A stretch of DNA of 64,000 nt from Dillenia suffruticosa (lineage: Eukaryota > Streptophyta > Magnoliopsida > Dilleniales > Dilleniaceae): the NCBI GenBank assembly GCA_033439265.1, contig JAVTVX010000031.1, positions 13,987,001-14,051,000 on the forward strand. Direction: 5' to 3'. Both the position numbers and the translations under genes were made by a program. Shown one piece after another: positions 11,275 through 23,744 of this stretch (its first letter is position 1; every line of letters begins with the position of its first letter). The notes under the pieces are model-generated. The model was not told the origin of the DNA. It made no database searches and saw only the letters and a list, made by a program, of their open reading frames with translations.

Positions 11275-11468
11275 TTTTTTTTTTGTATCTTGGTTAGACC
11301 ACCACTCAATGTCCAAATATTTATCCCGACTATTCTGGATCAACCACTGTAGAACTCGCTTTGCAGGGATAAATCTCCTGATATTCATTTTTTTCACTTT
11401 CACCCCAAATCAAATCTCGAAAGTGATAGAATAGTATAACCTCTTTAGCCAGCTACACCAACCGATGT
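11275..11468 (-). mobile_element. tRNA-derived SINE, copy 3
   Basis: Diverged member of the family at 1417 and 2231, same orientation, with T-rich left end at 11275-11285. Flanked by an approximately 20-bp target duplication ending TATAGCATTCT at 11252-11274 and 11469-11488, with a few differences. Confidence 0.75.
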
Positions 11469-11574
11469 TAATAAAATTATAGCATTCTATGTTGCACCAT
11501 TAGGAGTTTGATAGGTACATCCATTTTATCAACGCCCGATGTTAAACTAACGTTGATCGTTGGGAAATTTGATT

Positions 11575-11760
11575 CTGAACATTAATTTCTAACTTGTCAT
11601 GATCATATCACGTGCTAAATTTTGATTTAAAAAATCTGAACATTGTTTTCTAAATTAATTTCTAACTTGTCATGATCATATCACGTGCTAAATTTTGATT
11701 TAAAAAATCTGAACTTTGATTTCTAGGTTGTCATTACCATATCACGTGGCAGAAACATAG
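11575..11760. repeat. Short tandem repeat, unit about 70 bp
   Basis: The phrase TTAATTTCTAACTTGTCATG followed by ATCATATCACGTG occurs twice about 70 bp apart, with a third, weaker copy ending TATCACGTGGC. Copy A of the block has two shorter repeats at the same place. Each unit carries a CACGTG (G-box) hexamer, perhaps by chance. Confidence 0.75.
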
Positions 11761-12725
11761 TAAGAAAAGGAAAAACGCTTAATAATCAAAGAGAAAATCT
11801 AGCGTGTGAGACTAAAATTGAGAGATATAGTCAAGTCAATAGATACCCCATTTTGCATTAATTTTATAATTGAAAGTGATTAATACTAAGAATTTCAAGG
11901 GATATGGACCGCATGGTCGATATTAGATATATTATATCTTTATATCAGAGTCATAAATAATTTTTATTTAAATATCTTTTTTGAAATTGAGTTTTAGTAT
12001 TTAAATATTTATGGATATGTATAATTTTTATGTAAAAATAAAAAGAAAAGAAAAGAGTGATTACAAACGCTCGGGCAAACTTCACTATGCACTAAGCAAT
12101 TGATGCTTACACTCCGATTATATAAGTGATACAAAATAAAAGACAAAGGAAATATTTTCTGACAAAAAAATGAGAGAACGATAAAAAAAAAAAAAAAATG
12201 TGTAAAAGAATTAAAAAATTCTGAATAGAGGAAGTCTCGACAAGATGATCAGATTCTTTCCTTCGTCTTTGATCTATGACAAGGGCCACTTCTCTCTCTC
12301 TTTTATCCCTTCATCTTTGTCGGTGACCATGAGTATATCTCTCATCTCTTCTATACTCTTCTTCTATATTCTCTCCTTTATCTCTTTAGTTCTCTCTATT
12401 AATTTGGGCACCTGCTCCTTGGACATTAGAAAATAAATATTTTTAATTATTTAATTTTTATTTAAAAGACACAATTTAAAAATTAAATAAATTGATATCT
12501 TTTAAATAATTAATTAATTAATTATTTAAAAGACATCAATTAGTAAACGGTTTAAAAAAAAATTCATTATTGAAAATTCAATTTTCCCTCCAACATTGAT
12601 TTAAAAAAATTCATTATTGAAAATTCAAATGGTTTTAAATTTGATGGGTTATATACCCATTACATTCTCTTCAACTTTTCAATGTGGGACAAATGTCCAT
12701 AACATATTACAAATTATATTTAACA

Positions 12726-12960
12726 AGGAAAGAGAGAGTCGCGGACGGGGGAGGGAGGGAGAAAGGAGAGCCGCGGGCGGTGGGGGGAGAGATAGAGAGG
12801 CTCGGGCAGGGGAGGGAGGGAGCGAGAAGCACTGCGGGTAGCGGTGGAGGAGATAGAGAAAGAGAGAGTCGAGAGCGGAGGAGGGAGAGAGAGAGCCATG
12901 CGGGGGAGGGAGGGAGAGAGTCGCGGGTGGAGGAGCGTTGCGGGTGGCGGGGGTAACCCG
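12726..12960. repeat. GA/GGGAG-rich degenerate minisatellite
   Basis: Purine-rich on the + strand, made of variants of GGGAGGGAGAG and GAGTCGCGGG. GC content is far above the flanks. Arg/Gly/Glu-rich frames on one strand and Pro/Ser-rich frames on the other are translations of the repeat. Several G-runs could form quadruplexes. Confidence 0.8.
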
Positions 12961-13850
12961 TGTCGCAGGTTCTAAACGCAATACAGAATGTCATGGGTTG
13001 AACCCGCAACATATAAGGGTTAGAAACAAAATTAATTTTCATTAAGAGTTGTTTAAAAAAAAATTGTATATATCCGTACATGAATCCCAATTGATAGAGA
13101 AAAAATATTCATTCAAGAGAGAGAAAACGGAAGAGAGAGAGAGAGGTTGATTTAATCATTGATAGTTTTTTTTTCTCAATCAACTATTTCTCTCTTTTCT
13201 TTTTTCTCTTCTCTCTTCTCTTTTTATCTTGTTATGTTTTGATAGAATTCAAATACATAAAGTTATAAAATAGTTTTTGGTGCAACAAGAATAATAAATA
13301 CAAAAGAAATTAGTAAGTGGGAAAACGAAATATTTGGTATTCGTGAATTTTGAAAAGATATAGTGCGGTGCACAAGTTTTGTAACTCTAGTATGTGTTAA
13401 GGGTTTTGTGTGGCTTATGGAGTTCACCAAAGAGGAGATGAGGGCCAACAATTGCTAATCTCACATGGTATTAGAGGAATAGCAAGGGGTGTCATTTATA
13501 TAGTATGGATATGAATTTAGTATAGGTTTGTGCAAGAGTATAATCGAGTTATACGCATGGTTATGGTGAGTGATGACAAGTATGCATGAATGAATTTAAG
13601 TAAATGATGGTCATGGTTGTAGACATGCTATCAAATCCTTTAAATTTTATATTTTATATTTGCTTTATATTCTCTATGCATATATAGCATTCACGGGCAA
13701 TTTTGCTTAACAAATCTCTTTTCTCTCTTTCTCTCTTCTTTGTTGAGATCAGAGAAAATTTACGTGACTAACAAAGATGAGATAGAAAGAGAAAAGAGAT
13801 AAAAGATGGAGAGGAGTATACATAAGAGAGAAAAGTGACCAACTACAGCA

Positions 13851-14730
13851 ATCTAATCATTTCACAATCGCATTTTGTGGTTGATAAAACTAAAAACGAC
13901 TTCTCAGTAAATCATCCTTTTATCCTAAATAGGGAACCGATGATGGCTAATTTGCTAGTTCATCCTCAATATGGATTCCTATAAAAAAAAACCCGCTTGA
14001 GGTGGCTCCGGCGGAGGACACTTCGACATTCAAATCAAAAAAAGCGATAAAAAGAGAAAGACCGAAAGAGCCAGAATCTTGTGTAGTCTCTATGTGCAGT
14101 ATGTAGAGTAAGAGAGATGCGTATCTAGCTGGTTGTCTCTACATAATATGTATATATAGCACGTATGGGAAGTACCGTATGTGCTCGAGGGTGTAGAAAC
14201 CCTATTTATCTTATAGAGAGATCGCTGGAGATCTATCAATATTGTAAGAATCATAGTCATAAACTTTTTATAAATTTGGAGTGTTTTGAGATAAAAAAAG
14301 TTTCAATTATTGTGGTGGAAAATAGGAAAATCTCCTTTATCAGAAGATTTACTTTCTAATTAAGAGAGATCACGATAAATTCATATCGGATTGAGTAAAC
14401 ATTAAATTTAGTAAAGATTTTTTTTTTATCCGGTAATTATGACTTAAACCCGTTGCGTAATAGAAATTATTTTTGTAGTGATCGAGGAAATTGAGAGATC
14501 AAAAAGCTGAGAGGCTAAAGGGTCTATCCGATGATGGCCAAGAGATAGTTTGGTTTTCTACGGGTTTGGTTGTAACTTAGTAGGCCTAATGGAATTTGGG
14601 CTCCAATAACTATGAATTGTATGAACATGGGCCGTCAGGTCCGGTATCATCATTTGTCCCATACTCCTAATGTTTACTCAGTTGCCCAAATGTCAAATTT
14701 GGTGATAGTTGTGTCCTCAGTAGAATACTG
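13851..14730. other. Intergenic, no gene seen
   Basis: No open frame with a recognised domain. The segment at about 14480-14720 is less AT-rich and merges into the minisatellite that follows. Confidence 0.5.
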
Positions 14731-14744
14731 TTAGGTGGTTAGTC

Positions 14745-15395
14745 TGGTAGAACACTAAGGTGCATAGTTGAGAGAATACCATAAAAGGTTCAGAACCAAG
14801 AGACTGTTGGGATCCACCTGCTCGGAAAATAGATCCTGTATGTTGGTTAGGAATAGGTACAGGACCCTTGTGAGAGGCATGAAACCAAAAGATAGTGAGT
14901 GCCACCCACTTTGAACTTAGATCTCGTATGTTGTTAAAGATGGGTGTAGAACCTATGTGAGAGGTATGAAACTGAGAGATAGTGAGTGCCACCAACTTAA
15001 AAGTTAGATCCCGTATATTGATTAAGGATAGATGTGAGACCCATGTGAAAGACGTATAGTCGAGAGATTGTGGGAACCACCCATTCGAGAGATAGATCTC
15101 GTATGTTAACTAAGAATAGGTGTGAAATACGTGTGAAAGACGTAGAGCTGAGAGGTTATAGGAGCCACCCACTTGTCCCATTTGTTGGATAAAGATGGGT
15201 GTGAAACCCACATAAGGTGTAGAGCTGAGAGATTGTGAAAATCACCCGCTTAGGAGATAGATCCCATATGTTGGATAAGAATCGGTGTCAAAGCCGTATA
15301 AAAGGCATAGAGCTGAGAGGTTATAGGAACCATCTGTTTAGGACATAGATCTCGTATATCGACTAAAGATCGATGTGAAACCCATGTGAGTGGTT
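14745..15395. repeat. Minisatellite, about 88-bp unit, seven to eight copies
   Basis: The landmark AGATCyCGTATGTTGrTTA recurs at 14831, 14919, 15006, 15094, about 15174, 15258 and 15347, spaced 80-89 bp. Each unit also holds GAGAGATTGTGGGAACCACCC-like and GGTGTGAAACCCATGTGA-like phrases. Copies are diverged, so the array is old. Confidence 0.9.
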
Positions 15396-15431
15396 AACTG
15401 TCCCAGCATATCTAATTTAATTCGAACATCT

Positions 15432-15555
15432 ATGGGATCCTATTTTAGGAGAGGATTCTCTTAACATATTTTTTACATTTCTAAATTTTAAATCTGTAAT
15501 TTGATCAAAAGATTTAATATTTCATTCTATTAGGTTGACTATCCGTTGGTTCCAT
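15432..15555 (-). repeat. Possible second SINE-like family, copy 1
   Basis: On the + strand: GAGGATTCTCTTAACATATT, a TTTTAAATCTGTAATTTGAT core, and a right end GGTTGACTATCCGTTGG. It aligns with 16190-16312, 32355-32460 and 63395-63500. On the - strand the right end resembles a tRNA-like A-box. Weak evidence, because the family is AT-rich and diverged. Confidence 0.4.
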
Positions 15556-15659
15556 AAATCCGGTACTAACACCTCTTATTATTTTTTTATATATATTATA
15601 TAATTATTTATTTAAATCTTTTTTAATTTGGTACGTAACATTTACTTATGTAAATTTAC

Positions 15660-16080
15660 TTTTTAACAAAAAAAAAATGGTTGAATCATGTGTTTTTTAT
15701 TGAAGGGGGTTTGGTTTGTCCTGTCCCGCATTCCTTCAAGAGACGGGACAAGCAGGGACATTGATGGCCCTAATAGATAAGTGATGACGGGAGGAACTCG
15801 TCCTTTAACAAAGACCACAAGAACTGAGAAAGGGACGGGAAGCGCGAGTCTGAACTTGACCCATCTAAGATGACTCCTTTTTGCTCCACGTGGAGAATCT
15901 TCTTTCGGCGATGTGCCAGATGACGACCTCATGCGCTACTTGGATCAGAAACCCAAGGGTCGAACTGAGAGGGCAGAACAGCTTATTGAGTCCACCAGGT
16001 CTATGAGTATAAGCTTAGCCGTCAAGGTCCGGTAGATCCGTCCAAAATGAGCGAGATGAAAAAGTTATCATCAAATGTAA
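15660..16080. other. Higher-GC intergenic segment of unknown origin
   Basis: About 400 bp noticeably richer in GC than its surroundings, with mixed short frames on both strands and no recognisable motif. It may be a fragment of a transposon or of a gene, but I cannot assign it. Confidence 0.4.
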
Positions 16081-16189
16081 AATCACCATATTTATTGTAA
16101 ATTCTGGTGATATAAAACACGCAAATAATATTAGCTTTTTTTATTTAACTGATATTTAAAATTATAATCTAATTAATTCAATTTAAATT

Positions 16190-16312
16190 ATTATTAAACT
16201 CTTTTTAGAATAGAATTCTCCTAATATAATTTTTTTTACTTTTAAAATTCGAATCTAAATTTTTATCCAGTGATCTAATACTTTTCTCACTGGATTAATT
16301 ATGTGTTGATCT
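16190..16312 (-). repeat. Possible second SINE-like family, copy 2
   Basis: Best-preserved copy of the family at 15432. On the - strand a head ending in CCAGTGAG is followed by TTAGATTCGAATTTTAAAAG, which resembles a Pol III B-box, then an A-rich end. Confidence 0.45.
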
Positions 16313-17274
16313 TTGCTTTACTTTTTTTTATCCCTGATTCCTTGTTGATCATGTGCCTCCCATATAATCCCAAAATAATAATGTGCATATACTCCTTTTT
16401 TTTTTCCCATTCTTTAAGAATACTCGTTCATCAAATTGAATATCTTCCCTTCACACCTCTTCGCTCTGCAAATATATATATTTATTTCTTTTCCTATTTT
16501 ACGATATAAGTTAATACGATGCTGATTTTCCATTGAGCGAAGATTGGGAATAATTCTTCTCCCAATCTTAAAGAGGGGTTCCTCATGGATTTTGATGACC
16601 TTAATTTAGGGTTCATGAGACTCGGATAATCTTCTATTCCAAAGAATTTTCACTATTTTAAGATATTAACCGGAGAACGAACAAAAGTTCGATTTATTAG
16701 ATTATGAGTTTGGTTAAGCCAACTGGTATTTTGGAATTTGATGCATATTTTGATCAGCCCAGATTCTCTATGATTTCATATTTTCTAGTAATATTTTAGT
16801 AAGTATTTTAGTTAGTATTTTGGAATTTGATGTTAATTGTGAACCTACTAAGTATTTTAGTAATATTCTTTTTAATAACAACTGATAGTATAATTAATTT
16901 AATCATTAGTTATGTGATTCAATATAAGTCAATCATACTAATTAATTCAATGATTGAATCATTGCATTGTATATGCAGTTTGTATATTTGTTTAAATCTG
17001 ATATTTTTTATAGGAATGAAATTTAATTGAAATTCATATTTTCTTCTTAGACTTCAAATTAAAAAAAAAAATAATTCAATTGAAATTAATGTGATTTACT
17101 TTTTCATTTGATTCCTAATACAATCAGATGAATAGTCAAACCCTATCTACATATCACAAACTTATGCCATATATACGTAACAAATCAAATCTGACAATTC
17201 CACAAGTTAATTTTTGAAAATAAATGATTTTTAAAAATATAATTATTTTGAAATTCATGGTCCAAACTTTGGGC

Positions 17275-17282
17275 TATATAAA
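17275..17282 (+). promoter_or_regulatory. TATA box of dioxygenase gene
   Basis: TATATAAA lies 47 bp before the start codon at 17329, which predicts a short 5' UTR of about 20-25 nt. Confidence 0.65.
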
Positions 17283-17328
17283 CACTTCATCTTATGTTGC
17301 ATATACACATTCCAAAGTGACAAGGAAT

Positions 17329-18756
17329 ATGGCTTCATCACTTCCAGTGTCAAGCCTTCAAGAGTTTGTGAAAGAGCCCTTGTCTCAAATCCCAGAGTCA
17401 TATAAGCTTGCTGATGAGGAAGAACTTCCGGTTCTCTCTAACACGTCCTTCATGCCTACCGTCCCCATCATCGACATGAAAAGGTTGGTCATGGAGGAAT
17501 CAACGGACCATGAGTTAGAGAAGTTGCACTCGGTTTGCAAAGAGTGGGGAGTCTTTCAGGTTCTCTCTCCTAAGCTAAGCCAACCTTATTTGCTTTCTTC
17601 TTCCTTTTTCTCTTTCCATTCTGTGTCAATTTAAACATCTTCTTCACTCAAATGAGAGTTACAATGAATTCTATATGAGAGCAAAAATATTGATCCAATT
17701 CTTGTAAGACCCAACGCCTTTCTTCTAGGTTAGGTAAATTTTTATGGGAAGAAATATTGCTAAGATAGTCTTTAAAAAAAAATCCCAAATTGTATGTCTA
17801 GCAAGAAGTGTATTTTCCAAGATTTTCTATATCATTGGAATTCTTGAAATTTTTCTTAGGAAAAGGTTTTCTAGTTGCAACTTTTCACTTTTTACACGCA
17901 AAAGCAAATTTCCAACATCGTTTTCTTGACTTTCATACTTTTTTTGAAAATATTCTATCACACTTGAAAGGGAAGAACTTTCAAATACTAACAAAAGAAA
18001 ATTCTGCTCTCCCGGATTTTTTTTTTTTCCCCCTTTTTGATGTTTTTCGGTCGATAAACAAAATCTAAGATTATGTATGTAGAAAAAATAAAATAGATAG
18101 AAAATTTCTTAATTATAATAATATCACATTCATCTCTTTATATAGAATCGTAAGAGTGATATAAATTCTGAAATTTTTTTTTTTTAAGTTTTCCATATTT
18201 ATTCTTGCTTTCTTTTTAACCATCCACTTCGTTCAATCTTCAATATCATCCTTAGTGATATAAATTTATGGCAATTGTGTCTTCCATGACTAATAGCATC
18301 TATTATCAACAACGTAATAATCCAAATGAGGTTGGTGAATGAAATCATAGTAGCATCCATCTAAACAAGTTTTAGTTTAGACGATCAATGAGAACTTGTT
18401 TCCTTCTTCCATGTTTTTGCTGTCTTTGCAATTAGATTCAATGAAAGAAAATAAAATAAGTAGGGAAGAAGTACTCAAATGACTAATGGATTGTCCATAT
18501 TGGGGTGTAGTTGGCGAACCATGGGGTTAGCTCTTCATTGATTGAGAAACTGAAAGCTGAGATTGAAGAGTTTTACAAGCTTCCCTACCAAAGAAAGCAA
18601 GGCGAATTTGAAGGATATGGACAAAGCCTTCTTTTCTCAGAAGATCAGAGGCTTGATTGGGCTGATAGACTACGTTTCGTAACCAATCCTGTGCATAAAA
18701 GAAAACCACATCTTTTGCCAGAGTTCCCTCCATCGCTGAGGTATAACTTTCTCTCC

Positions 18757-18802
<46 letters not shown>

Positions 18803-19731
18803 AGGTATAACTGTTCATCACTTCCATGAAATCTTTTAATTAACAACATATGTTTCAGGGATACGATGGAGTTGTACTTGGTGGAATTACAAAAATTGTC
18901 GATGACACTTTTGGAATTAATGGAAAAGGCTCTAAAGATAAAGAAGAGAGAGATGGTGGAGATGTTTGAAGATGGGATGCAAGCGGTGAGAATGACTTAC
19001 TATCCACCATGTCCACAACCAGAGAGAGTTGTGGGATTAAGCCCACACTCAGATGCCACAGGCATAACCATCCTCCTACAAGTCAACCAAGTGGAAGGTC
19101 TCCAACTCAAAAAAGATGGGATTTGGATTCCTCTGCAACCCCTCCAAGATTCCTTTGTTATCAATGTAGGAGACATTTTAGAGGTCAGCTTTGCATGTCT
19201 CTTTCATTCAACTTGGAAGAGTCCCATTAAAAATTGCTAATTCTGATCAACCGCCTAAAATCAATTTTTTTAGTTAAAAAAAATACTCAATTTTTTTTCT
19301 CGAATCTCATTTTTCAAACTTCTATTTCACTTCTTATAAAAATACTTATAGTCAAATCTCTCACAGACATATTGCATAATATAATTTTGTTTATGGGTTC
19401 ATATTAAATTTGAATTCGTCCTAATAAGATCCTTCTTTTGTTTCTTTTTATTATTATTATTCCTTTGCAGGTTAAAAGCAATGGGGTCTATAAAAGTGTA
19501 GAGCACAAGGTGATTGTGAACCCGGAGAAAGAGAGAATATCCATATCCACATTCTTCAACCCAAAATTTGAAGTTGCGTTTGGACCTGCAACCACTACTC
19601 TAGACCCTCAAACTCCATCATTATTCAAAAGGGTAACGGCAGAAACCTACCTCAAAGAGACTATGTCCCGTAAACTCGACGGAAAGTCACTCTTGGAGAT
19701 TTTGAAGATCAATAGGAATCCGACCAATTGA
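17329..19731 (+). CDS. 2-oxoglutarate/Fe(II)-dependent dioxygenase, SRG1-like (DOXC class)
   Basis: Four exons with GT-AG introns: 17329-17559, 18511-18740, 18859-19183 and 19471-19731, giving 348 residues. Cytosolic dioxygenases of this family oxidise small molecules using 2-oxoglutarate, oxygen and ferrous iron; relatives include Arabidopsis SRG1 and poppy O-demethylases, so specialised metabolism is likely but the substrate cannot be read. The iron ligands H217, D219 and H274 and the 2-oxoglutarate-binding R284-x-S286 are all present, as are the YYPPCPQPE and WADRL-type family motifs. The N-terminal DIOX_N domain spans about 48-150. One oddity is that the helix after the LP motif near residue 100 is about six residues shorter than in SRG1. 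Intron 2 carries a CT microsatellite. Two further copies nearby are broken, so this may be the surviving member of a tandem array. Confidence 0.92.
18750..18802. repeat. (CT)n in intron 2 of the dioxygenase gene
   Basis: A pyrimidine repeat directly after the exon 2 donor. The donor sequence AGGTATAAC occurs on both sides of it, at 18739-18747 and about 18803-18811. Confidence 0.9.
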
Positions 19732-20822
19732 TGCTTGAGAACAATTAAATATACTAGTGGAGCACCCATCTACATGTGCGTGTTATTATATATATGTGTG
19801 CACGTAAAAATAAAATCTTAACAGTTTCTTTTGCTGTCTATACTAGTTGAGCTTTTGTTTTAGAATGGTTTTCACGTGGATAAAACCTCTACCATAGCTT
19901 AGCCTTAGCCATCATGCCATCTCCACGATGCCTCCAATGTTAAATAAGCACTCTTTGTAACAAAAGTATTTGATTATGTAAATACACTACAGTTGGTGTG
20001 TGAAACGTGTATTTTTTTTTTTTTTTTTAATGATTGTATCCTATGTAAGTGTTGAGTCGATGTTTAGCTGGTCGACACGGTTTACTAACTTTAATAAATC
20101 CGCACCTAAACCATGTGATTCCCCTTGTTTAGGGATCCAATCAAGAAAAATTCTGTCTCTTGATAATTGGTTCTCAGAATGCTCCAAAAAGCTACTAGAA
20201 AGAAAGCCCATGATGGATGGTATTTGATTTTTGATAAAATCAAATTTTAGATTTTCTTTCTAATCAATATACAACCAAATACATAGATATATGAAGAGAA
20301 AAAAATACAACAAATTCTGTCAAACTCTGACTAAAGAGGGATAGAGTTTAAAAATACTGGGGAGTAAAAGAAAAAATATATATATATGACAAGTGTTAGA
20401 CAGGAAAATAAAAGATTGATTGGTGTATTTGGTCTGAAATGGTTCAATACTCTTCTTTAAGGCTATTTATTGATGAAAAACTAATGGCAATTTTTGTTTA
20501 GGTATAAAATGGACTTAGCTTGTCGCGACCCGAACTTCTTGTTGCATCAAAAACTAGCCCACTGTTGATCGCAATCTTGTCAAAGATGATCAAATTTGAG
20601 TCTAATTCTGACCCGACTATTTGTTAAACCCCTCTTAACTTGATTCGTAAATTTTTAATGTTAACGATTAGGATTAGTCATGTTGACTAAAATATTACTT
20701 TTACCGATATAAAAACACAAATAAGTTAATTAAAAAAACTAAATAGCATAAAACAACAAAATAATCATGGTAAAAATAGGTAATATTTTATCTAGAATAA
20801 TAGTAATAAGAGCGGTTCAAAC
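19732..20822. other. Dioxygenase 3' flank, no further gene
   Basis: The 3' UTR probably ends within the first 250 bp. The rest is AT-rich with no coding motif. A short self-complementary stretch lies around 20225-20255. Confidence 0.5.
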
Positions 20823-21254
20823 CAAGGGTGCTATGACACCTGACTGTGACACTACCCGGTCAAAGCTTGATCCAGAGCTCGGGCCCGGGTAGTTTGGTAT
20901 CGAGCTCGAGCTCAATCCCAGCTATGTCGAGCTCAAAGGCTTGACGATCTACCCGTGATATTTTAATTTTTAAAAAATATAATTTATATATATAATGATA
21001 TTTTTAAAAAAATAATTTTTATATGTAAAATTATATTTTTAGATATATTTTTTAAATATATTATCTATACTATCCAACGATACTTTCCAACGATATTAGC
21101 CAACGACACTACTCGACACACCCAACAACACTTCGAAGTTGAGCTCAAGCTTGAAAAATATAAACTCGGCGAGTTTGAGCTCACCTAAAGTACATTGAGA
21201 TCGAGCTCGGGTATTGTGATATCCGAGCTCGACCCGAGTGTCATAACATCCCTA
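20823..21254. mobile_element. hAT-like non-autonomous element, copy 1
   Basis: 432 bp with ends CAAGGGTGCTATGACAC and, inverted, TAGGGATGTTATGACAC. The 8-bp flanks GTTCAAAC (20815-20822) and ATTCAAAC (21255-21262) match at seven positions, as expected for hAT. Internally it is full of GAGCTCG and CGAGCTC palindromes near both ends and AT-rich in the middle. It has no coding capacity. Confidence 0.75.
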
Positions 21255-21285
21255 ATTCAAACATTATTAATGAAAAATTAGAAAT

Positions 21286-21457
<172 letters not shown>

Positions 21458-21771
21458 CCCTAATTGTTTGGAAGACTGAAGTAGGCCTGGGCAACGAAGC
21501 TTTGGGCTATGCAACATACCAGCCCATGTTTACTCGGGCCAGTTGGGTACATAGCCGAACCATCAGCTGGAGAAGCTGCACAGAGAAATTGGGCCATTTA
21601 ATTCCAAGTTTGGATATGGACTGGCTATTCATGAGCAGCCCATATTTGTTCATGGTTTGATTTGGGTTGATATTGATCTCAGCCGAAAGGCCGAGAAAGG
21701 TGTGAGTTGGGTTGATATGGCCGTGGATGAATAATACTACTCAACAAATTGACTTATTCGGCTAGGAACAT

Positions 21772-21787
21772 AGTATTTAGCCCCACT
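21772..21787. repeat. LINE target duplication, left copy
   Basis: AGTATTTAGCCCCACT, repeated exactly at 24828-24843. Confidence 0.9.
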
Positions 21788-21913
21788 CAGCAGTGAAGAA
21801 ATTAGAAAGACCCATTGAGTGAATCAGAAAGTAATCCATGATCCTAAACGGGAGGGCGGTCTAGGAGTGAGAAGTATGAGGGATTGTAATGTTGTGATGA
21901 TGGTCAAGTTGGA

Positions 21914-22105
21914 ATAACCAAATATCAGTTGACTCAGTGGAAAAAACTCTGCGTCCCTTAATCAAGTGCTCGGGTTTGAGCCTCCATGGAAACGAAAAAA
22001 ACTATTTTGGGAGACCTCCCCCTCTATAGAAAGCCCAACAGTAAGGTCAACCCAAATTAGTCGGAACAAAACTCTCAATATTGGGAGGTCAAGGACCAAA
22101 AAAAT
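21914..22105 (+). mobile_element. tRNA-derived SINE, copy 4, nested in the LINE
   Basis: Same family as at 1417, + orientation, with A-box GTTGACTCAGTGG and B-box CGGGTTTGAGCC. The target duplication TGGTCAAGTT(A)GGA at 21901-21913 and 22106-22119 splits a LINE coding stretch, so it landed after the LINE. Confidence 0.85.
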
Positions 22106-22428
22106 TGGTCAAGTTAGGATGGGGAGTCATGAAGGATGATGGGGTTTTGTGGGTGAGAATTCTAAGGAGCAAGTATCTTAGAGGAGACAACTTACTTGAG
22201 CACAAAAAAAGAAGCAACTCTTCAACAATATTATAAGGCATTTGCTCGAGTAGAGATTGCCTTAAAAATGGTATTAAATGGAGAATTGGTAATGACAACT
22301 CCATTACTCTCTGGTTTGACCGATCGCTTGGCAAAAAAGTGTTAGTGGGGGAAGCTTTAATCACTTGGGAGGATTGCTCTTCAACGACCAAAGTTAATTA
22401 ATTTTGGGATGAAGAAGGTAGATGGAGG

Positions 22429-22878
22429 GTGAAGGAGTTAGCGAGAATTCTCTCGAGGAACAGAGTTGAGGAAATAAGAGCGATGTCTATCCCCAAAGAT
22501 AGGTCTAGATGTGACTCTTTATTCTGGAATAAGAGAGCTGATGGTGAATTCATGGTGGTCTCTGCCTATGGGCTCCAAAAAAAGGATTACTTGATTCAGC
22601 GAAGGGTTGTTGAAGACTGGAGTTTGATTTGGAAGGCAAAATGTCCAAAGAGTATCAAAGTCTTCTTATGGCTGGCTACACAGAGTAAAATTTTGACCAA
22701 ATCGAAGCTTAAGAGGAGAGAAGTGGTAGATGTGGACATCTACGATATCTGTAAGAAGGAGGAAAAATCCTTGAATCATGTCTTTAGGGACTGCACCTAT
22801 GCTAGCAATATATGGAGACAGTTGGTGCAGGACATTAACTCTGCTACTAGCTTCTGGAGTGAGTCTGGTTGCACTTAG
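22429..22878 (+). pseudogene. LINE reverse-transcriptase zinc-binding (zf-RVT) fragment
   Basis: 150 codons open, part of the LINE pol gene. The typical zf-RVT order is present: substrate-like FWNKRADGEF, then WSLIWKAKCPKSIKVFLW, then the cysteine/histidine knuckle and IWRQL. Upstream sequence in the LINE is interrupted by stops, so this is a remnant and not a host gene. Confidence 0.85.
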
Positions 22879-23744
22879 CTCAGGAGGAAGCGGTGGGGTT
22901 TGCTTTGATAGTGTAGTCCATTTGGAAGTCCGATGTTGTGTTATCTTCCAACAGAAGCTAGAGCCGCATCACAAGTTGCCAGAAGGATTTTGTGCATGAT
23001 CAAAGCCATCTCAAATAGTCTTACCCTCATTAGAGATTGGGGAGGAAGTGGTCTCTGTGGAAACAGTAGAGGGTGGCCGTGTTAGTGTTGGGGGTCTCTT
23101 TAGAAATAGTAGAGAGAAGTGGCTTCATCGTTTCTAAACTAATGTGGGCTCCTCATAAGGTGACCTGGTGGAAATTTGGAGCTTGAGAAAAGTGTTATGG
23201 ATAGCTAAAGATAGGGATCTTAGGGAGATAGATGTGAGTGTAACTCCCTTGACGTGGTCTCTACTGTGAATGAGGGGGTTGATATCATTCATCCGTGGAG
23301 AAACATTGTTTTGGATTGTAAGGTGCTTATGTGGGAGTTGGGCATACATGATATCTCGCATGTATACATAGATGCCAATAGATGTGCGGATAAACTGGTG
23401 GAATTAGGAAAAGGGATCAAACCTGGTCTCGTTGAGTCCAGCAATCCTCACAACAAAAAATACACTATCAGCGACGGAAAAATCCGTCACTAAAATTAAA
23501 AAATCCATCGCTGAAAATCACTCTACTAAATATTACTGACGGAATACTATCCATCGTTAAATATAGCGACAGATTAATGATGGAAAAAAATCTATCACTA
23601 AACTATTTGTGGTTAATAGATGAAAATATGTAAAAAAATATCAACGATAGATTAGCGACGAAACTATTCCATTGCTAAAAATTCCGTCGCTGATCCGTCG
23701 TAGATAATTCACTATCAACGACGAAATTTCCATCACTAATTCTG

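Larger units (their letters stand above)
11560..13850. repeat. Duplicated intergenic block, copy B
   Basis: Partner of the block at 1165-3290; see that entry for matched stretches. Copy B lacks both SINEs of copy A but contains about 1 kb (12195-13190) absent from A, including a GA-rich tract. Confidence 0.7.

Noticed and set aside
12617..13090. Overlapping Arg/Gly- and Pro/Ser-rich open frames on both strands
   Set aside because: They translate a purine-rich minisatellite. Several frames are open at once, which is compositional.
14165..14359. 64-codon open frame before the minisatellite
   Set aside because: No recognisable domain, and composition matches the flanks.
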